From Flavobacteriales bacterium (lineage in GTDB: Bacteria > Bacteroidota > Bacteroidia > Flavobacteriales > JASBRU01): DNA of 64,000 nucleotides. The stretch is taken from assembly GCA_030149285.1 (NCBI GenBank), contig JASBRU010000005.1, forward strand, positions 226,357 to 290,356, in the 5' to 3' direction. Positions 42,291 through 54,738 of the stretch are shown here, in pieces. The notes below the pieces were generated by a model that made no database searches, was not told the DNA's origin, and saw nothing but the letters and a program-made list of their open reading frames with translations. Within the stretch, counting starts at the first letter, position 1. Every line of letters begins with the position of its first letter. Made by a program: the position numbers and the translations under genes.

Positions 42291-43844
42291 ATGAAAAAAG
42301 CAGTAGAAATAATAGGTGTTTTATTGATTTTATTCTCCACTCCTATATATGCAACCCATATAGTTGGAGGAAATTTCAATGTGCAACACATTAGCGATAG
42401 TACTTACCAAATAGAGTTAGTATTATTTAGAGACTGTGACCCAGCAAATGCTCCCATGCCTACCAATGTAAACTTTGGTGTTTATAATACTCAATCTAAT
42501 ACATTAGTTTCATCACATTCTATCGGTATTATCTCTACAAATGTGCTTCAACTAGGTGATAACTGTTTTCAGCCAAATGATTTATGTGTTGAAGAAGGCC
42601 GATTTTTAGGAACAATTATTATTCCGCCAAACTTTACTATGCCTACTGGTTTTTATCTGGGTTGGCAAGTTTGTTGTAGAAATAATATAATTACAAACAT
42701 TACTTCCCCCGGTGCTACAGGAATGATATATTCTGTAGACATGCCTCCGCAAAACATTCAAAATTCAAGTCCAAATTTTGGTAATTTTCCTACCAAAGGA
42801 TATTTATGTATTGGACAAGATGTGCAATTAGATTTTAGTGCAACAGATGCTGATGGCGATAATTTAGTTTATTCCTTAGTAAACCCTCAAGCAAGTTTTA
42901 ATAACAATAATGGACAACCTACATTTCCAAGACCTTTTCCTGCTGCAACATGGGAAAACGGATTTAGTTTGGCTAATATTCTGGGTAGTGTTGTTCCTAT
43001 GACAATAGACTCAAATACTGGTATTATTACAGCCAATGCTGATCTTTCCGGGGTATATGTATTTGCAATTAAAGTAGAAGAGTTTAGAGGCGGTGTAAAA
43101 ATTGGAGAGGCCATACGAGAAGTTCAATTAGAGGCTATAAATTGCCCGTATAATGAATACCCCATTATTGCACCTGCTGATACTTTTGACTTTTTAAGCC
43201 CAGCAGACTTTATTGGCGATACCCTTAGACTGAGTTATGATATAGAACCTGGAGATGAATTTTGTGTAGACCTAAAGGTTTTTGATGATGATGTAAGTGC
43301 TGATGGTAAACAAGATAGTGTTATTGTAATCTTTAATCAGGCTCAGTTTAATACGGATTTAGTAAACCCTGTTTTTTTACCACCCGATAGCGCAAGTACC
43401 CAAATTAACTTTAGTTTTTGCTGGCAAACAGATTGCGGAGACATTATACAAACTGCAGCTAACAATGAATTTAGAGCTTTTTTTACTGCAATGGACAAAG
43501 GCTGTAGCGAGGTTAAGCACTCTTATCTAGAGCTCATCTTTAATATAACAGATGGATATACCAATAAAGAGAACTTCCCAAATGTATTTACCCCTAACAA
43601 CGATTTAGTTAATGATTATTTTGCATTAGATGCCAATACAACTCAAACCTGTTTAGAGTATGACTTTGAAATCATCATTTATGACAGGTGGGGTACTCCT
43701 GTTTATGAGTCTACCGACCTATTTTTTAAGTGGGATGGTAAAGATAAAAACGGCAATGTATATGATACAGGGGTATATTTTTACACTGTTAAAACAAGCC
43801 TAACAGATATTGTATTAAAAGGCTTTGTACACCTACAACGATAA
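42291..43844 (+). CDS. Secreted protein with T9SS type B (gliding-motility-type) C-terminal domain
   Basis: Signal peptide (MKKAVEIIGVLLILFSTPIYATH) then HIVGGNFNVQHISDSTYQIEL, an opening common among large Bacteroidota adhesin-like proteins. The middle holds Cys-rich beta domains (LFRDCDPANAPM, VCCRNNI, SFCWQTDCGD) and a cadherin-like LDFSATDADGDNLVYSL. The last 85 residues are a type B sorting domain: FPNVFTPNNDLVNDYF, IIIYDRWGTPVYES, WDGKDKNGNVYDTGVYFY and KGFVHLQR. It should be a surface protein using T9SS with a PorP/SprF-type partner, which is not beside it. Length 517. Confidence 0.9.
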   Translation: MKKAVEIIGVLLILFSTPIYATHIVGGNFNVQHISDSTYQIELVLFRDCDPANAPMPTNVNFGVYNTQSNTLVSSHSIGIISTNVLQLGDNCFQPNDLCVEEGRFLGTIIIPPNFTMPTGFYLGWQVCCRNNIITNITSPGATGMIYSVDMPPQNIQNSSPNFGNFPTKGYLCIGQDVQLDFSATDADGDNLVYSLVNPQASFNNNNGQPTFPRPFPAATWENGFSLANILGSVVPMTIDSNTGIITANADLSGVYVFAIKVEEFRGGVKIGEAIREVQLEAINCPYNEYPIIAPADTFDFLSPADFIGDTLRLSYDIEPGDEFCVDLKVFDDDVSADGKQDSVIVIFNQAQFNTDLVNPVFLPPDSASTQINFSFCWQTDCGDIIQTAANNEFRAFFTAMDKGCSEVKHSYLELIFNITDGYTNKENFPNVFTPNNDLVNDYFALDANTTQTCLEYDFEIIIYDRWGTPVYESTDLFFKWDGKDKNGNVYDTGVYFYTVKTSLTDIVLKGFVHLQR

Positions 43845-43854
43845 AAGAAAGCAT

Positions 43855-43886
43855 AAAAAAAGCGAGTTAAATAACTCGCCTTTTTT
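43855..43886. terminator. Bidirectional terminator between the T9SS type B gene and gltA
   Basis: Arms GCGAGTT and AACTCGC (43862-43879) with loop AAAT, flanked by A7 and T6, between convergent genes. Confidence 0.88.
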
Positions 43887-43907
43887 ATAATAATATGTAT
43901 GCCTTAA

Positions 43908-45215
43908 TTATTTAGCACCTACTTTATCTTTCAATAAATCTGTAGTAATAGAACCAGGTCTTTCAATTGGAGACCCCATTACTCTATTCCATACAAGGTT
44001 AGTTAACACACCTAATGAACGTGATACACCAAATAATACAGTGTAAAAATCATACTGTGTTAAGCCATAATGCATCAATAACTGACCAGAATGAGCATCA
44101 ACGTTTGGCCAAGGATTTTTCACCTTACCTGTAGCTTGTAAAATTTCTGGCACAACCTCGTATACTCTGCTCACTAAAATAAACAATTCATCATCTGGCA
44201 TATATTCCATCGCAAATCTGCGTTGTGCATCATAGCGTGGGTCTGTTTTACGCAATACTGCGTGACCAAACCCTGGAATTACTTTACCTTCAGATAGTGT
44301 TTTCTTTACATAGTTAGAGATTTGCTCTTTAGATGGTAAACCACCACCTAACTCATCGCGCATTGCTAATAACCATCTAATAACCTCTTGGTTAGCTAAT
44401 CCATGTAATGGACCTGCTAAACCATTCATACCTGCTGCAAATGATAAATAAGCATCACTTAAAGCAGAACCTACTAAGTGAGTTGCATGTGCTGATACAT
44501 TACCACCTTCATGATCTGAATGGATAGTCATGTATAAACGCATCATTTCTTTAAACTCTGGGTTATCAAAACCTAACATGTGAGCAAAGTTACCTGCCCA
44601 GTCTAATTTTGAATCCGGCTCAATGTGCTCCCCATTATGGTATGCTCTTCGGTAAATATATGCAGCTAATCGTGGTAAACGAGCAATCAGGTTCATAGCA
44701 TCTTCGTATGTTGGATCCCAATACTCAGACTTGCTGATACCTGCTCTATATGCTTTTTGAAACTCAGACTCTGTACGTAAAGCCATAATACCTGCCACAA
44801 ACTGTGTCATTGGGTGCGTATGCATTGGTAATGCATCAATCACTTTAAACACGTGTGGTGGCACTATACTTCTACGAGCCCAGTTGTTACTTACTCTCTT
44901 TACATCGTCTTCTGTAGGAAGCTCATTCATTAACATCAAGTAAAAAATACCTTCTGGTAATGGCTGCTGACCATCTACATATTTTGGTAACTTTTCCTCT
45001 AACTCAGGAATTGAGTAACCGCGGAAACGAATACCCTCGTCTGGATCAAGCTTAGAAGTCTCAGATATTATAGCAAGCATACCTCTCATACCAGAGTATA
45101 ATTGGCTTACCTTGATATCGCCTATCACTTCATCTCCATGCTCTTTAATAAAATCTTTAACTTCTCTTACTGCCGGCTCTAACTTAGTAGTAAAATGTTC
45201 CTTAATACGATCCAT
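43908..45215 (-). CDS. gltA: Citrate synthase, mitochondrial/eukaryotic type
   Basis: Condenses acetyl-CoA and oxaloacetate. Catalytic residues by homology: His271 (GPLHGLANQE), His318 (GFGHAVLRKTDPRY) and Asp373 (NVDAHSG). The segments TIHSDHEGGNVSAHATHLVG, YLSFAAGMNGLAGPLHGL and KNPWPNVDAHSG follow animal mitochondrial citrate synthase much more closely than the hexameric E. coli enzyme, so a dimeric type without NADH regulation is expected. Length 435 matches the mature mitochondrial enzyme. Some Bacteroidota are known to carry this type. Third gene of carA-eno-gltA, 22 bp after eno. Confidence 0.96.
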   Translation of the reverse strand: MDRIKEHFTTKLEPAVREVKDFIKEHGDEVIGDIKVSQLYSGMRGMLAIISETSKLDPDEGIRFRGYSIPELEEKLPKYVDGQQPLPEGIFYLMLMNELPTEDDVKRVSNNWARRSIVPPHVFKVIDALPMHTHPMTQFVAGIMALRTESEFQKAYRAGISKSEYWDPTYEDAMNLIARLPRLAAYIYRRAYHNGEHIEPDSKLDWAGNFAHMLGFDNPEFKEMMRLYMTIHSDHEGGNVSAHATHLVGSALSDAYLSFAAGMNGLAGPLHGLANQEVIRWLLAMRDELGGGLPSKEQISNYVKKTLSEGKVIPGFGHAVLRKTDPRYDAQRRFAMEYMPDDELFILVSRVYEVVPEILQATGKVKNPWPNVDAHSGQLLMHYGLTQYDFYTVLFGVSRSLGVLTNLVWNRVMGSPIERPGSITTDLLKDKVGAK

Positions 45216-45237
45216 GTGGTCTTATATATTATTTTAA

Positions 45238-47641
<2,404 letters not shown>

Positions 47642-47666
47642 ATCTTATTCTGCAATTAAAAAGCAC

Positions 47667-47700
47667 AAAAAAAGGATAAAGCCCTGAGGCCTTACCCTTT
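47667..47700 (-). terminator. Terminator of the ribosomal protein operon
   Basis: On the minus strand GGGTAAGGCC, loop TCAG, GGCTTTATCC forms ten pairs (two G-U) and is followed by seven T. It lies 25 bp after the rplQ stop and before carA. Confidence 0.85.
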
Positions 47701-47724
47701 GTTATATAGTTTTATATCAAACAA

Positions 47725-48363
47725 TTACTCTGATTTTTTTTCCTGAGCATCGTCTTTTTTATCTTCAGTTTTCTCCTCTTTTTCAGCAGCAGGAGTTTCA
47801 GCTTTAGCTTCAGCTTTTGGAGCCTCTTCTTTTTTAGCTTCTTCTACTTTTGCTTCTTTTGCAGGAGCTTCAGCTTTAGTTTCTTCAACTGCAGCTTCTT
47901 CTACTTTAGGAGCCTCCGTTTTAGCTTCAGCAGGTTTAGAACCACCACCGCCTCTACGACGAGTAGACTTTTTCTTAGCTGCTGGCTTATCAGAAACGTA
48001 GATGTCGTTAAAGTCAACTAACTCAATCATTGCCATATCTGCGTTATCGCCAGCACGATTTCCTAGTTTGATGATACGAGTGTAACCACCCGGACGATCG
48101 CCAACTTTAACTGCTACTTCTCTAAAAAGTTCTGTTACTGCCTGTTTGTCTTTAAGGTAGCTAAATACAACTCTACGAGAGTGTGTAGTATCACTTTTAG
48201 ATTTTGTAACTAAAGGCTCTATATAAAGCTTTAATGCTTTTGCTTTTGCTACAGTAGTAGTAATACGCTTGTGCTCTATAAGAGAACTAGCCATATTAGC
48301 TAACATTGCTTTTCTGTGCGACGCAGTTCTACCTAAGTGATTAAACTTCTTTCCGTGTCTCAT
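47725..48363 (-). CDS. rplQ: 50S ribosomal protein L17 with long Ala/Glu/Lys tail
   Basis: Residues 1-125 are the L17 domain ([19 protein letters not shown] to [11 protein letters not shown]), located near the exit tunnel of the 50S subunit. Residues about 130-212 are a low-complexity tail, first basic ([13 protein letters not shown]) then Ala/Glu/Lys-rich with repeated KVEEA/KAEAPA units. Standard L17 is about 120-130 residues; tails are known in Bacteroidota, and this is a long one. Last gene of the operon, 5 bp after rpoA. Confidence 0.97.
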   Translation of the reverse strand: MRHGKKFNHLGRTASHRKAMLANMASSLIEHKRITTTVAKAKALKLYIEPLVTKSKSDTTHSRRVVFSYLKDKQAVTELFREVAVKVGDRPGGYTRIIKLGNRAGDNADMAMIELVDFNDIYVSDKPAAKKKSTRRRGGGGSKPAEAKTEAPKVEEAAVEETKAEAPAKEAKVEEAKKEEAPKAEAKAETPAAEKEEKTEDKKDDAQEKKSE

Positions 48364-48368
48364 TTTCC

Positions 48369-49361
48369 TTACTCCTTGTCTAATTTATATTTTGTGATAT
48401 CCATACCAAAGCTCAAACCTTTTACTTCTACAAGTTCGTCTAGCTCGGTTAAAGATTTCTTTCCAAAGTTACGGAACTTCATTAAGTCAGCTTTGCTGTA
48501 CATTACTAAGTCACCTAACGTTTCTACTTCAGCAGCTTTTAAACAGTTTAGAGCACGAACTGAAAGGTCCATATCTACTAATTTAGTTTTAAGCAACTGA
48601 CGCATGTGTAATGACTCTTCATCGTAAGTATCTGCTGATGAAGTTTCTTCATCCTCTAAAGTTATGCGCTCATCAGAGAACAACATAAAGTGGTGGATTA
48701 AGATTTTAGCAGCTTCAGTAAGTGCATCTTTAGGATGAATAGAACCATCAGTGTTGATTTCAAGGATTAACTTCTCGTAATCTGTTTTTTGTTCTACCCT
48801 AAAGTTTTCTATACTATACTTTACATTTTTAATTGGTGTAAAGATAGAGTCAGTAGCAATTGTACCTAATGGTGCGCTACTCTTTTTATTTTCATCTGCA
48901 GGAACAAAACCACGACCTTTTTCTATAGTAAGTTCAAAGTCAAGTTTTACAGACTTATCCATATTACAGATAACTAAATCTGGGTTTAACACTTGGAAAC
49001 CAGAAATAAACTTAGCTAAGTCTCCAGCAGTTAAAACTTCTAATCCAGTTACAGAAACATTTACTACTTCATTATCTACATCGTCAATCTGTTTCTTAAA
49101 ACGTGCTTGTTTTAAGTTTAGGATGATTTCTGTTACATCCTCTACAACTCCCTTGATGGTTGAGAATTCATGCTCTACACCTTCTATACGTAAAGATGTA
49201 ATGGCATAACCCTCTAAGGATGATAACAACACTCTTCTTAAAGCGTTGCCTATTGTTAATCCATAACCAGGTTCAAGAGGTCTAAACTCAAACTGACCTT
49301 CAGTTTCAGTTGAGTTATTCATAAAGACCTTCTCAGGCTTTTGGAAATTTAAGATTGCCAT
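48369..49361 (-). CDS. rpoA: RNA polymerase alpha subunit
   Basis: 330 residues. The N-terminal assembly domain shows [28 protein letters not shown]; the C-terminal DNA-binding domain shows [20 protein letters not shown] and [14 protein letters not shown]. It scaffolds polymerase assembly and contacts upstream DNA and activators. Usual place between rpsD and rplQ. Confidence 0.99.
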   Translation of the reverse strand: MAILNFQKPEKVFMNNSTETEGQFEFRPLEPGYGLTIGNALRRVLLSSLEGYAITSLRIEGVEHEFSTIKGVVEDVTEIILNLKQARFKKQIDDVDNEVVNVSVTGLEVLTAGDLAKFISGFQVLNPDLVICNMDKSVKLDFELTIEKGRGFVPADENKKSSAPLGTIATDSIFTPIKNVKYSIENFRVEQKTDYEKLILEINTDGSIHPKDALTEAAKILIHHFMLFSDERITLEDEETSSADTYDEESLHMRQLLKTKLVDMDLSVRALNCLKAAEVETLGDLVMYSKADLMKFRNFGKKSLTELDELVEVKGLSFGMDITKYKLDKE

Positions 49362-49393
49362 AAATGATTTATTTAAAAGCTTAGTAAATAGAA

Positions 49394-49999
49394 TTACTTA
49401 GAGTACAATTCAACAATTAACTGTTCTTTAATGTTCTCAGGAATCTGAGTACGCTCAGGAACAACGATGAATTTACCGGTCATAACGTCCGGGTTCCACT
49501 CTAACCACTCATAATTATTTGTACGAGTTGATAAAGAATCGTTAATAACCTCTAAAGATTTTGATTTCTCGCGAACACCAATTTCGTCACCTGGTTTAAG
49601 GCTATAAGATGGAATGTTTACCAACTCACCATTAACTGTAATATGACGATGCGATACTAACTGACGTGCAGCACGACGAGATGGTGCCATACCCATACGG
49701 TATACAACGTTATCTAATCTAGATTCGCAAAGTTGTAATAATACCTCACCGGTAATACCCTTGCTACGAGATGCTTTATCAAAAAGGTTTGCAAATTGAC
49801 GCTCTAATATACCATAAGTATATTTTGCTTTTTGCTTCTCTTGCAATTGAACTGCGTACTCCGATTTTTTACCACGACGTTTATTTACACCGTGTTGTCC
49901 CGGAGGGTAGTTTCTTTTTTCAAAAGATTTGTCGGCGCCAAAGATAGCTTCTCCGAACTTACGAGCAATTTTGGTTTTTGGACCTGTGTATCTTGCCAT
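49394..49999 (-). CDS. rpsD: 30S ribosomal protein S4
   Basis: Primary 16S rRNA binder, 201 residues. The opening [20 protein letters not shown] lacks the zinc-type cysteines; the S4 RNA-binding domain [20 protein letters not shown] and [10 protein letters not shown] is intact. Between rpsK and rpoA in alpha-operon order. Confidence 0.99.
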   Translation of the reverse strand: MARYTGPKTKIARKFGEAIFGADKSFEKRNYPPGQHGVNKRRGKKSEYAVQLQEKQKAKYTYGILERQFANLFDKASRSKGITGEVLLQLCESRLDNVVYRMGMAPSRRAARQLVSHRHITVNGELVNIPSYSLKPGDEIGVREKSKSLEVINDSLSTRTNNYEWLEWNPDVMTGKFIVVPERTQIPENIKEQLIVELYSK

Positions 50000-50041
50000 T
50001 TTTCTTTACTTACTTCGTTCTTCTTTTTATTCTCAGAGTAA

Positions 50042-50437
50042 TTATACTCTTCTTCTTTTTGCAGGGCGACAACCATTGTGTGGCATCGGAGTAACATCTA
50101 TGATTTCGCTAACAATAACACCTGCATTGTGCAAGCTACGAATAGCTGATTCACGACCGTTACCTGGTCCCTTTACATATACTTTTACCTTTTTTAGGCC
50201 AGCTTCCATTGCAACTTGTGCACAATCTTCGGCTGCCATTTGAGCTGCATACGGAGTGTTCTTTTTAGAACCTCTAAAGCCCATTTTACCGGCTGATGAC
50301 CAAGATATAACTTGACCATTTGTATTGGTAAGAGAAATAATGATGTTGTTAAAAGATGCATTGATATGCGCTTCGCCTATCGCTTCAACTTTTACTTTTC
50401 TCTTTTTAGTTTTATTGGTAGTTTTTGCCATACCCAA
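50042..50437 (-). CDS. rpsK: 30S ribosomal protein S11
   Basis: 131 residues of the platform protein S11. The core [22 protein letters not shown] and the end [18 protein letters not shown] are diagnostic. A basic N-terminal tail ([12 protein letters not shown]) precedes it. Starts 10 bp after the rpsM stop. Confidence 0.99.
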   Translation of the reverse strand: MGMAKTTNKTKKRKVKVEAIGEAHINASFNNIIISLTNTNGQVISWSSAGKMGFRGSKKNTPYAAQMAAEDCAQVAMEAGLKKVKVYVKGPGNGRESAIRSLHNAGVIVSEIIDVTPMPHNGCRPAKRRRV

Positions 50438-50447
50438 TTAAAAATTA

Positions 50448-50825
50448 TTATTTAGTAGCCTTCTTCTTGTTAGCAACTGTTTTACGCTTACCTTTTCTTG
50501 TACGAGAGTTGTTTTTTGTACGTTGTCCACGTAGTGGTAAACCAGCACGATGACGTATACCTCTGTTACAACCAATATCCATTAAACGCTTAATGTTTAG
50601 TTGTACTTCAGAGCGTAACTCTCCTTCAACTGTAAGTTCTTCGCTAATGATTTGTCTAATGCTAGAAAGTTGATCATCATCCCAGTCTTGTACTTTGATG
50701 CTGTGATCTATTCCTGCCTTGTCCAAAATTTGAGCTGCACGACTATCACCGATACCGAAAATGTACGTTAATCCGATAACACCGCGCTTGTTCTTTGGTA
50801 AGTCTATTCCTGCAATCCTTGCCAT
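50448..50825 (-). CDS. rpsM: 30S ribosomal protein S13
   Basis: 125-residue S13 of the small-subunit head. Opening [20 protein letters not shown], the helix-two-turn-helix, and the basic C-terminal [20 protein letters not shown] that reaches the P site. Follows rpmJ. Confidence 0.99.
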   Translation of the reverse strand: MARIAGIDLPKNKRGVIGLTYIFGIGDSRAAQILDKAGIDHSIKVQDWDDDQLSSIRQIISEELTVEGELRSEVQLNIKRLMDIGCNRGIRHRAGLPLRGQRTKNNSRTRKGKRKTVANKKKATK

Positions 50826-50851
50826 ATATCGTATAATTTACGGGCTAATTA

Positions 50852-50968
50852 TTAGCCTTGACGTTGTTTAAATTTTGGGTTCTTCTTGTTAATCACGTAC
50901 AGACGTCCTTTTCTTCGAACGATTTTGCAATCTGCACTGCGTTTTTTTATTGATGCTCTAACCTTCAT
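50852..50968 (-). CDS. rpmJ: 50S ribosomal protein L36, zinc-free form
   Basis: ATG at 50968, 38 residues: [20 protein letters not shown] is the first half and the second ends NPKFKQRQG. The zinc ligands of the C+ form (three Cys and one His) are reduced to a single Cys14, so this is the C-minus, zinc-independent form. Located between infA and rpsM as expected. Confidence 0.97.
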   Translation of the reverse strand: MKVRASIKKRSADCKIVRRKGRLYVINKKNPKFKQRQG

Positions 50969-50983
50969 TACTATAATGTATTT

Positions 50984-51199
50984 TTAGTATCTGTAAGTAA
51001 TTCTTGCTTTTGATAAATCATATGGAGACATTTCTAATTTCACTTTGTCTCCGGGTAATAACTTGATGTAGTGCATGCGCATCTTTCCAGAAATGTGGGC
51101 AGTTACCACATGCTCATTTTCAAGCTCTACTCTAAACATTGCGTTAGATAATGCTTCTATAATTGTTCCGTCTTGTTCTATTGCTGCTTGCTTAGCCAT
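50984..51199 (-). CDS. infA: Translation initiation factor IF-1
   Basis: 71-residue S1-like OB-fold protein that binds the A site during initiation. Core [43 protein letters not shown] and the end ARITYRY are typical. It follows secY by 12 bp with no map or adk between. Confidence 0.98.
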   Translation of the reverse strand: MAKQAAIEQDGTIIEALSNAMFRVELENEHVVTAHISGKMRMHYIKLLPGDKVKLEMSPYDLSKARITYRY

Positions 51200-51211
51200 A
51201 TATAACTTTTA

Positions 51212-52567
51212 TTAGATAGCTGTTGCTCCAGTTGTTGAACGTCCTTTAATTCTTCCTGACTTCATTAAACCATCATAATGACGATTTAATAAATGACTCT
51301 CTATTTGCTGTAAGGTATCTAATACAACACCTACCATAATTAATAAAGAAGTACCGCCATAAAACTGTGCAAACTGAGCATTTACTCCACCAGTTACTGC
51401 AAAGGCCGGTAGTATTGCTACTATTGCCAAAAACAATGAACCTGGTAATGTAATTTTAGACATAATGTTATCTATAAACTCAGCTGTTTTTTTGCCTGGT
51501 TTAACACCCGGAATAAAACCACCGTTTCTCTTTAAATCATCTGCAATTTGGTTTGAGTTTACTGTTAAAGCAGTATAGAAGTAAGTAAATATTACAATTA
51601 ACAAACCAAATGTTAAGTTATACCAAAATCCGTATAAGTCGCTAAATGCTCTCATGAATGCACTGTTCTGGTCGCCACCAGAAAAACCTGCCAACGTAAT
51701 AGGTACAAACATAATTGCTTGTGCAAAGATAATAGGCATTACACCCGCAGCATTTACCTTTAAAGGTATGTACTGACGAACACCACCATACTGACGGTTA
51801 CCTACTACTCTTTTTGCAAACTGAACCGGTATACGACGTGTACCTTGTACTAGTAATATTGAAAGCATAATTACGATTAGTAATAAAGCCATCTCTACTA
51901 ACAATACTAATGGACCACCGCCACCTGCACCAATTGCAAATTTAGATTCAATTTCTTGTATAAATGAAGCAGGTAAACTAGCAATAATACCTACCATTAT
52001 TAACAATGATATACCGTTTCCGATACCTTTATCTGTAATACGCTCACCTAACCACATGGCAAATATTGTACCTGTAATTAATACCATCATAGCCAATGTC
52101 CAGAACATACCGTAACCCATTGTTAATGATTCAGCACCATTAGGTAATTGGCTTACTAGGTTTGCTATATAACCTGGCGCTTGTGCACCTGCAATTACAA
52201 TGGTAAGCATTCTAGTAATGTTGTTAACTTTTCTTCTGCCGCTCTCACCTTCACGTTGTAATTTTTGAATGTAAGGAACTGCCATACCTAACAATTGGAT
52301 AACAATAGATGCAGATATATAAGGCATAATACCTAAAGCCATAATAGAAGCACGAGCAAACGCACCCCCAGTAAACAGGTTTAATAATCCTAATAATCCG
52401 CCACTTGATTGATCTTGAAGTGCTGTAAGACTAGCCGAATCTATACCCGGAAGTGCTACTTGAGACCCTAATCGGTAAATTGCTACCAAACCTAGGGTTA
52501 GAAGAATACGATTCTTCAGCTCCTCAATTTTCCAAATGTTACGTAATGTTTCTAAAAAGTTTTTCAT
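51212..52567 (-). CDS. secY: Preprotein translocase subunit SecY
   Basis: Channel subunit of the Sec translocon, 451 residues and ten membrane helices. N-terminal IWKIEELKNRILLTLGLVAIYRLG, plug region near GGLLGLLNLFTGGAF, the cytosolic loop with KRVVGNRQYGGVRQYIPLKVN, and the last loop HYDGLMKSGRIKGR. All exported proteins in this window depend on it. Between rplO and infA. Confidence 0.99.
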   Translation of the reverse strand: MKNFLETLRNIWKIEELKNRILLTLGLVAIYRLGSQVALPGIDSASLTALQDQSSGGLLGLLNLFTGGAFARASIMALGIMPYISASIVIQLLGMAVPYIQKLQREGESGRRKVNNITRMLTIVIAGAQAPGYIANLVSQLPNGAESLTMGYGMFWTLAMMVLITGTIFAMWLGERITDKGIGNGISLLIMVGIIASLPASFIQEIESKFAIGAGGGGPLVLLVEMALLLIVIMLSILLVQGTRRIPVQFAKRVVGNRQYGGVRQYIPLKVNAAGVMPIIFAQAIMFVPITLAGFSGGDQNSAFMRAFSDLYGFWYNLTFGLLIVIFTYFYTALTVNSNQIADDLKRNGGFIPGVKPGKKTAEFIDNIMSKITLPGSLFLAIVAILPAFAVTGGVNAQFAQFYGGTSLLIMVGVVLDTLQQIESHLLNRHYDGLMKSGRIKGRSTTGATAI

Positions 52568-52580
52568 TATGCCACTAATG

Positions 52581-53030
52581 TTATATGGTTGTAGCTGTAC
52601 CGCCTTGTGCTTCTATTGCTGCTTTCGCAGTTTCTGTAAATTTATGAGCAGTTATATCTAACTTCGCTTTTAATTCACCACGACCTAAAACCTTAATTAA
52701 ATCGTTTTTGTGAGCCAAGCCATTAGCTATCAACACATCTATATCTACCTTACCGGTAATTTTTTTATTGTCTACTAAGTACTGTAAAGTATCTAAGTTG
52801 ATACCACGGTACTCTTTACGGTTAATGTTTTTAAAACCGAATTTAGGTACACGACGCTGTAATGGCATCTGTCCACCTTCGAACCCGCCTTTAGCTTTGT
52901 AACCTGAACGAGACTTAGCACCTTTGTGACCACGTGTTGCAGTACCACCTTTACCTGATCCTTCACCACGAGCGATACGCTTTGTGCCTTTAATCGAACC
53001 TTTTGCGGGCTTTAAATTACTTAAATCCAT
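52581..53030 (-). CDS. rplO: 50S ribosomal protein L15
   Basis: 149 residues; the basic Gly-rich N-terminus (GEGSGKGGTATRGHKGAKSR) and GFEGGQMPLQRRVPKFGF are diagnostic. Standard place between rpmD and secY. Confidence 0.99.
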   Translation of the reverse strand: MDLSNLKPAKGSIKGTKRIARGEGSGKGGTATRGHKGAKSRSGYKAKGGFEGGQMPLQRRVPKFGFKNINRKEYRGINLDTLQYLVDNKKITGKVDIDVLIANGLAHKNDLIKVLGRGELKAKLDITAHKFTETAKAAIEAQGGTATTI

Positions 53031-53053
53031 TTCTATTGTCTCTTTATTCAGTT

Positions 53054-53236
53054 TTACTTAACTTCTTCTACTTCTACCAAGTGTCCCACTTTGTTTACCA
53101 TGCCTTTAATTTGCTCGGTAGCTTCGTGCTCTACTACTTGATTTATTTTTTTCAATCCTAAGGCCTCTAACGTACGTTTTTGACGTTCAGGTCTGTTGAT
53201 TTTGCTTCTTACTTGCTTAATACGAATCTTAGCCAT
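53054..53236 (-). CDS. rpmD: 50S ribosomal protein L30
   Basis: 60 residues, the short bacterial L30: RIKQVRSKINRPERQKRTLEA followed by LGLKKINQVVEHE. Between rpsE and rplO. Confidence 0.98.
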   Translation of the reverse strand: MAKIRIKQVRSKINRPERQKRTLEALGLKKINQVVEHEATEQIKGMVNKVGHLVEVEEVK

Positions 53237-53257
53237 CTTGTTTGCTATTTAGCTTTA

Positions 53258-53782
53258 TTATCCGTTAAATACTTTACTTACTTTCACTCCGCGTTGCTTA
53301 GCAATCATACCTGCATTACGTAAGTTTAATAAAGCATCAAAACTTGCTTTTACTACGTTATGAGGGTTAGATGAACCTTTTGATTTAGAAAGCACGTCTT
53401 TTACACCAACACTCTCTAAAACAGCACGCATAGCACCACCAGCAATTACACCAGTACCATGAGATGCAGGACGGATAAATACTCTTGCACCACCATACTT
53501 ACCATCTTGTTCATGAGGTAAAGTACCATCAATTAAAGGGATACGTACTAAGTTTTTCTTGGCGTTTTCAATTGCTTTTGCAATTGCATCAGATACTTCT
53601 TTAGATTTTCCTAAACCATATCCAACTACTCCGTTTTCATCTCCTACTACAACAATTGCAGAGAATCCGAATGTACGACCACCTTTAGTTACCTTTGTTA
53701 CACGTTGTACTCCTACTAAACGGTCTGTTAATTCTAGACCACTTGGCTTTACGCGTTCAATATTTTTATATTCTGTTATCAT
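53258..53782 (-). CDS. rpsE: 30S ribosomal protein S5
   Basis: 174 residues. The dsRNA-binding-like domain [20 protein letters not shown] and [17 protein letters not shown], and the C-terminal domain [15 protein letters not shown] and [11 protein letters not shown], are complete. S5 contributes to decoding accuracy and the mRNA entry site. Confidence 0.99.
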   Translation of the reverse strand: MITEYKNIERVKPSGLELTDRLVGVQRVTKVTKGGRTFGFSAIVVVGDENGVVGYGLGKSKEVSDAIAKAIENAKKNLVRIPLIDGTLPHEQDGKYGGARVFIRPASHGTGVIAGGAMRAVLESVGVKDVLSKSKGSSNPHNVVKASFDALLNLRNAGMIAKQRGVKVSKVFNG

Positions 53783-53796
53783 TCTACTATCTAATA

Positions 53797-54153
53797 TTAG
53801 AATTTAAGCCCGCCTTCTCTGGCACCTTCGGCTAATGATTTTACTCTACCGTGATATAAGTATCCACCTCTATCAAATGAACATGCATTGATACCGGCTT
53901 TAATTGCTTTTTCTGCAATAGCTTTACCAACTAAGGTAGCCATCTCTGCTTTAGTACCTTTTTCTGAGGCTAATGCTTTATCTTTAGATGAAGCTGCCGC
54001 TAATGTACGACCAGTAACATCGTCTATTAACTGAGCGTATATCTCTTTGTTACTACGATAAACTGACAGTCTAGGACGCATTTCTGTACCTGAAACCACT
54101 TTGCGGATTCTGCGTCTTATACGTAATCTTCTTTCTTCTTTTGTAAGTGCCAT
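53797..54153 (-). CDS. rplR: 50S ribosomal protein L18
   Basis: 118 residues; binds 5S r[35 protein letters not shown] (shown in part) and the C-terminal [20 protein letters not shown] are standard. Confidence 0.99.
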   Translation of the reverse strand: MALTKEERRLRIRRRIRKVVSGTEMRPRLSVYRSNKEIYAQLIDDVTGRTLAAASSKDKALASEKGTKAEMATLVGKAIAEKAIKAGINACSFDRGGYLYHGRVKSLAEGAREGGLKF

Positions 54154-54165
54154 ATCTTATCTTAA

Positions 54166-54714
54166 TTATCCAGCAGTTTTACCAGCTTTTCTTCTAATTT
54201 GCTCTCCAACAAAACGTACACCTTTTCCTTTGTAAGGCTCTGGCTTACGTAAAGAGCGAATTTTTGCTGCAACCATACCAATCAATTGTTTATCATGAGA
54301 GGTAAGAGTTACTATTGGGTTTTTACCTTTTTCTGCAGCTGTTTCAACTTTAATTTCAGTTGGTAACTGTAGCACAATGTTGTGCGAGAAACCTAATGAC
54401 AAGTCTAACACCTGACCTTGATTAGTAGCACGGTAACCCACACCTACTAATTCTAATTCTTTTTTCCAGCCTTCAGAAACACCAACAGTCATGTTGTTGA
54501 TTAATGAACGATATAAGCCGTGTAGCTCTCTGTGTTTCTTAGAATCACTCGGACGCTCAACAGTAAGCTCACTTCCTTCAATCTTAACGCTTAGATCCGG
54601 ATCAATTTGTTGTTGCAATTCACCCAGTTTACCTTTTACAGTAACTAAGTTTCCGTCAAGTTTTATTTCAACTCCTTCTGGGATACTTACTGGTGCTTTA
54701 CCTATTCGTGACAT
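54166..54714 (-). CDS. rplF: 50S ribosomal protein L6
   Basis: 182 residues. MSRIGKAPVSIPEGVEIK opens the first of two related domains; KPEPYKGKGVRFVGEQIRRK is the conserved C-terminal rRNA-binding motif. Confidence 0.99.
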   Translation of the reverse strand: MSRIGKAPVSIPEGVEIKLDGNLVTVKGKLGELQQQIDPDLSVKIEGSELTVERPSDSKKHRELHGLYRSLINNMTVGVSEGWKKELELVGVGYRATNQGQVLDLSLGFSHNIVLQLPTEIKVETAAEKGKNPIVTLTSHDKQLIGMVAAKIRSLRKPEPYKGKGVRFVGEQIRRKAGKTAG

Positions 54715-54738
54715 CTCTCTAAAGTTTTCTTATCTCAA

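Noticed and set aside
43908..45215. Citrate synthase as eukaryotic contamination
   Set aside because: The gene is intact, intron-free, in the flavobacterial carA-eno-gltA block and matches its neighbours in base composition.
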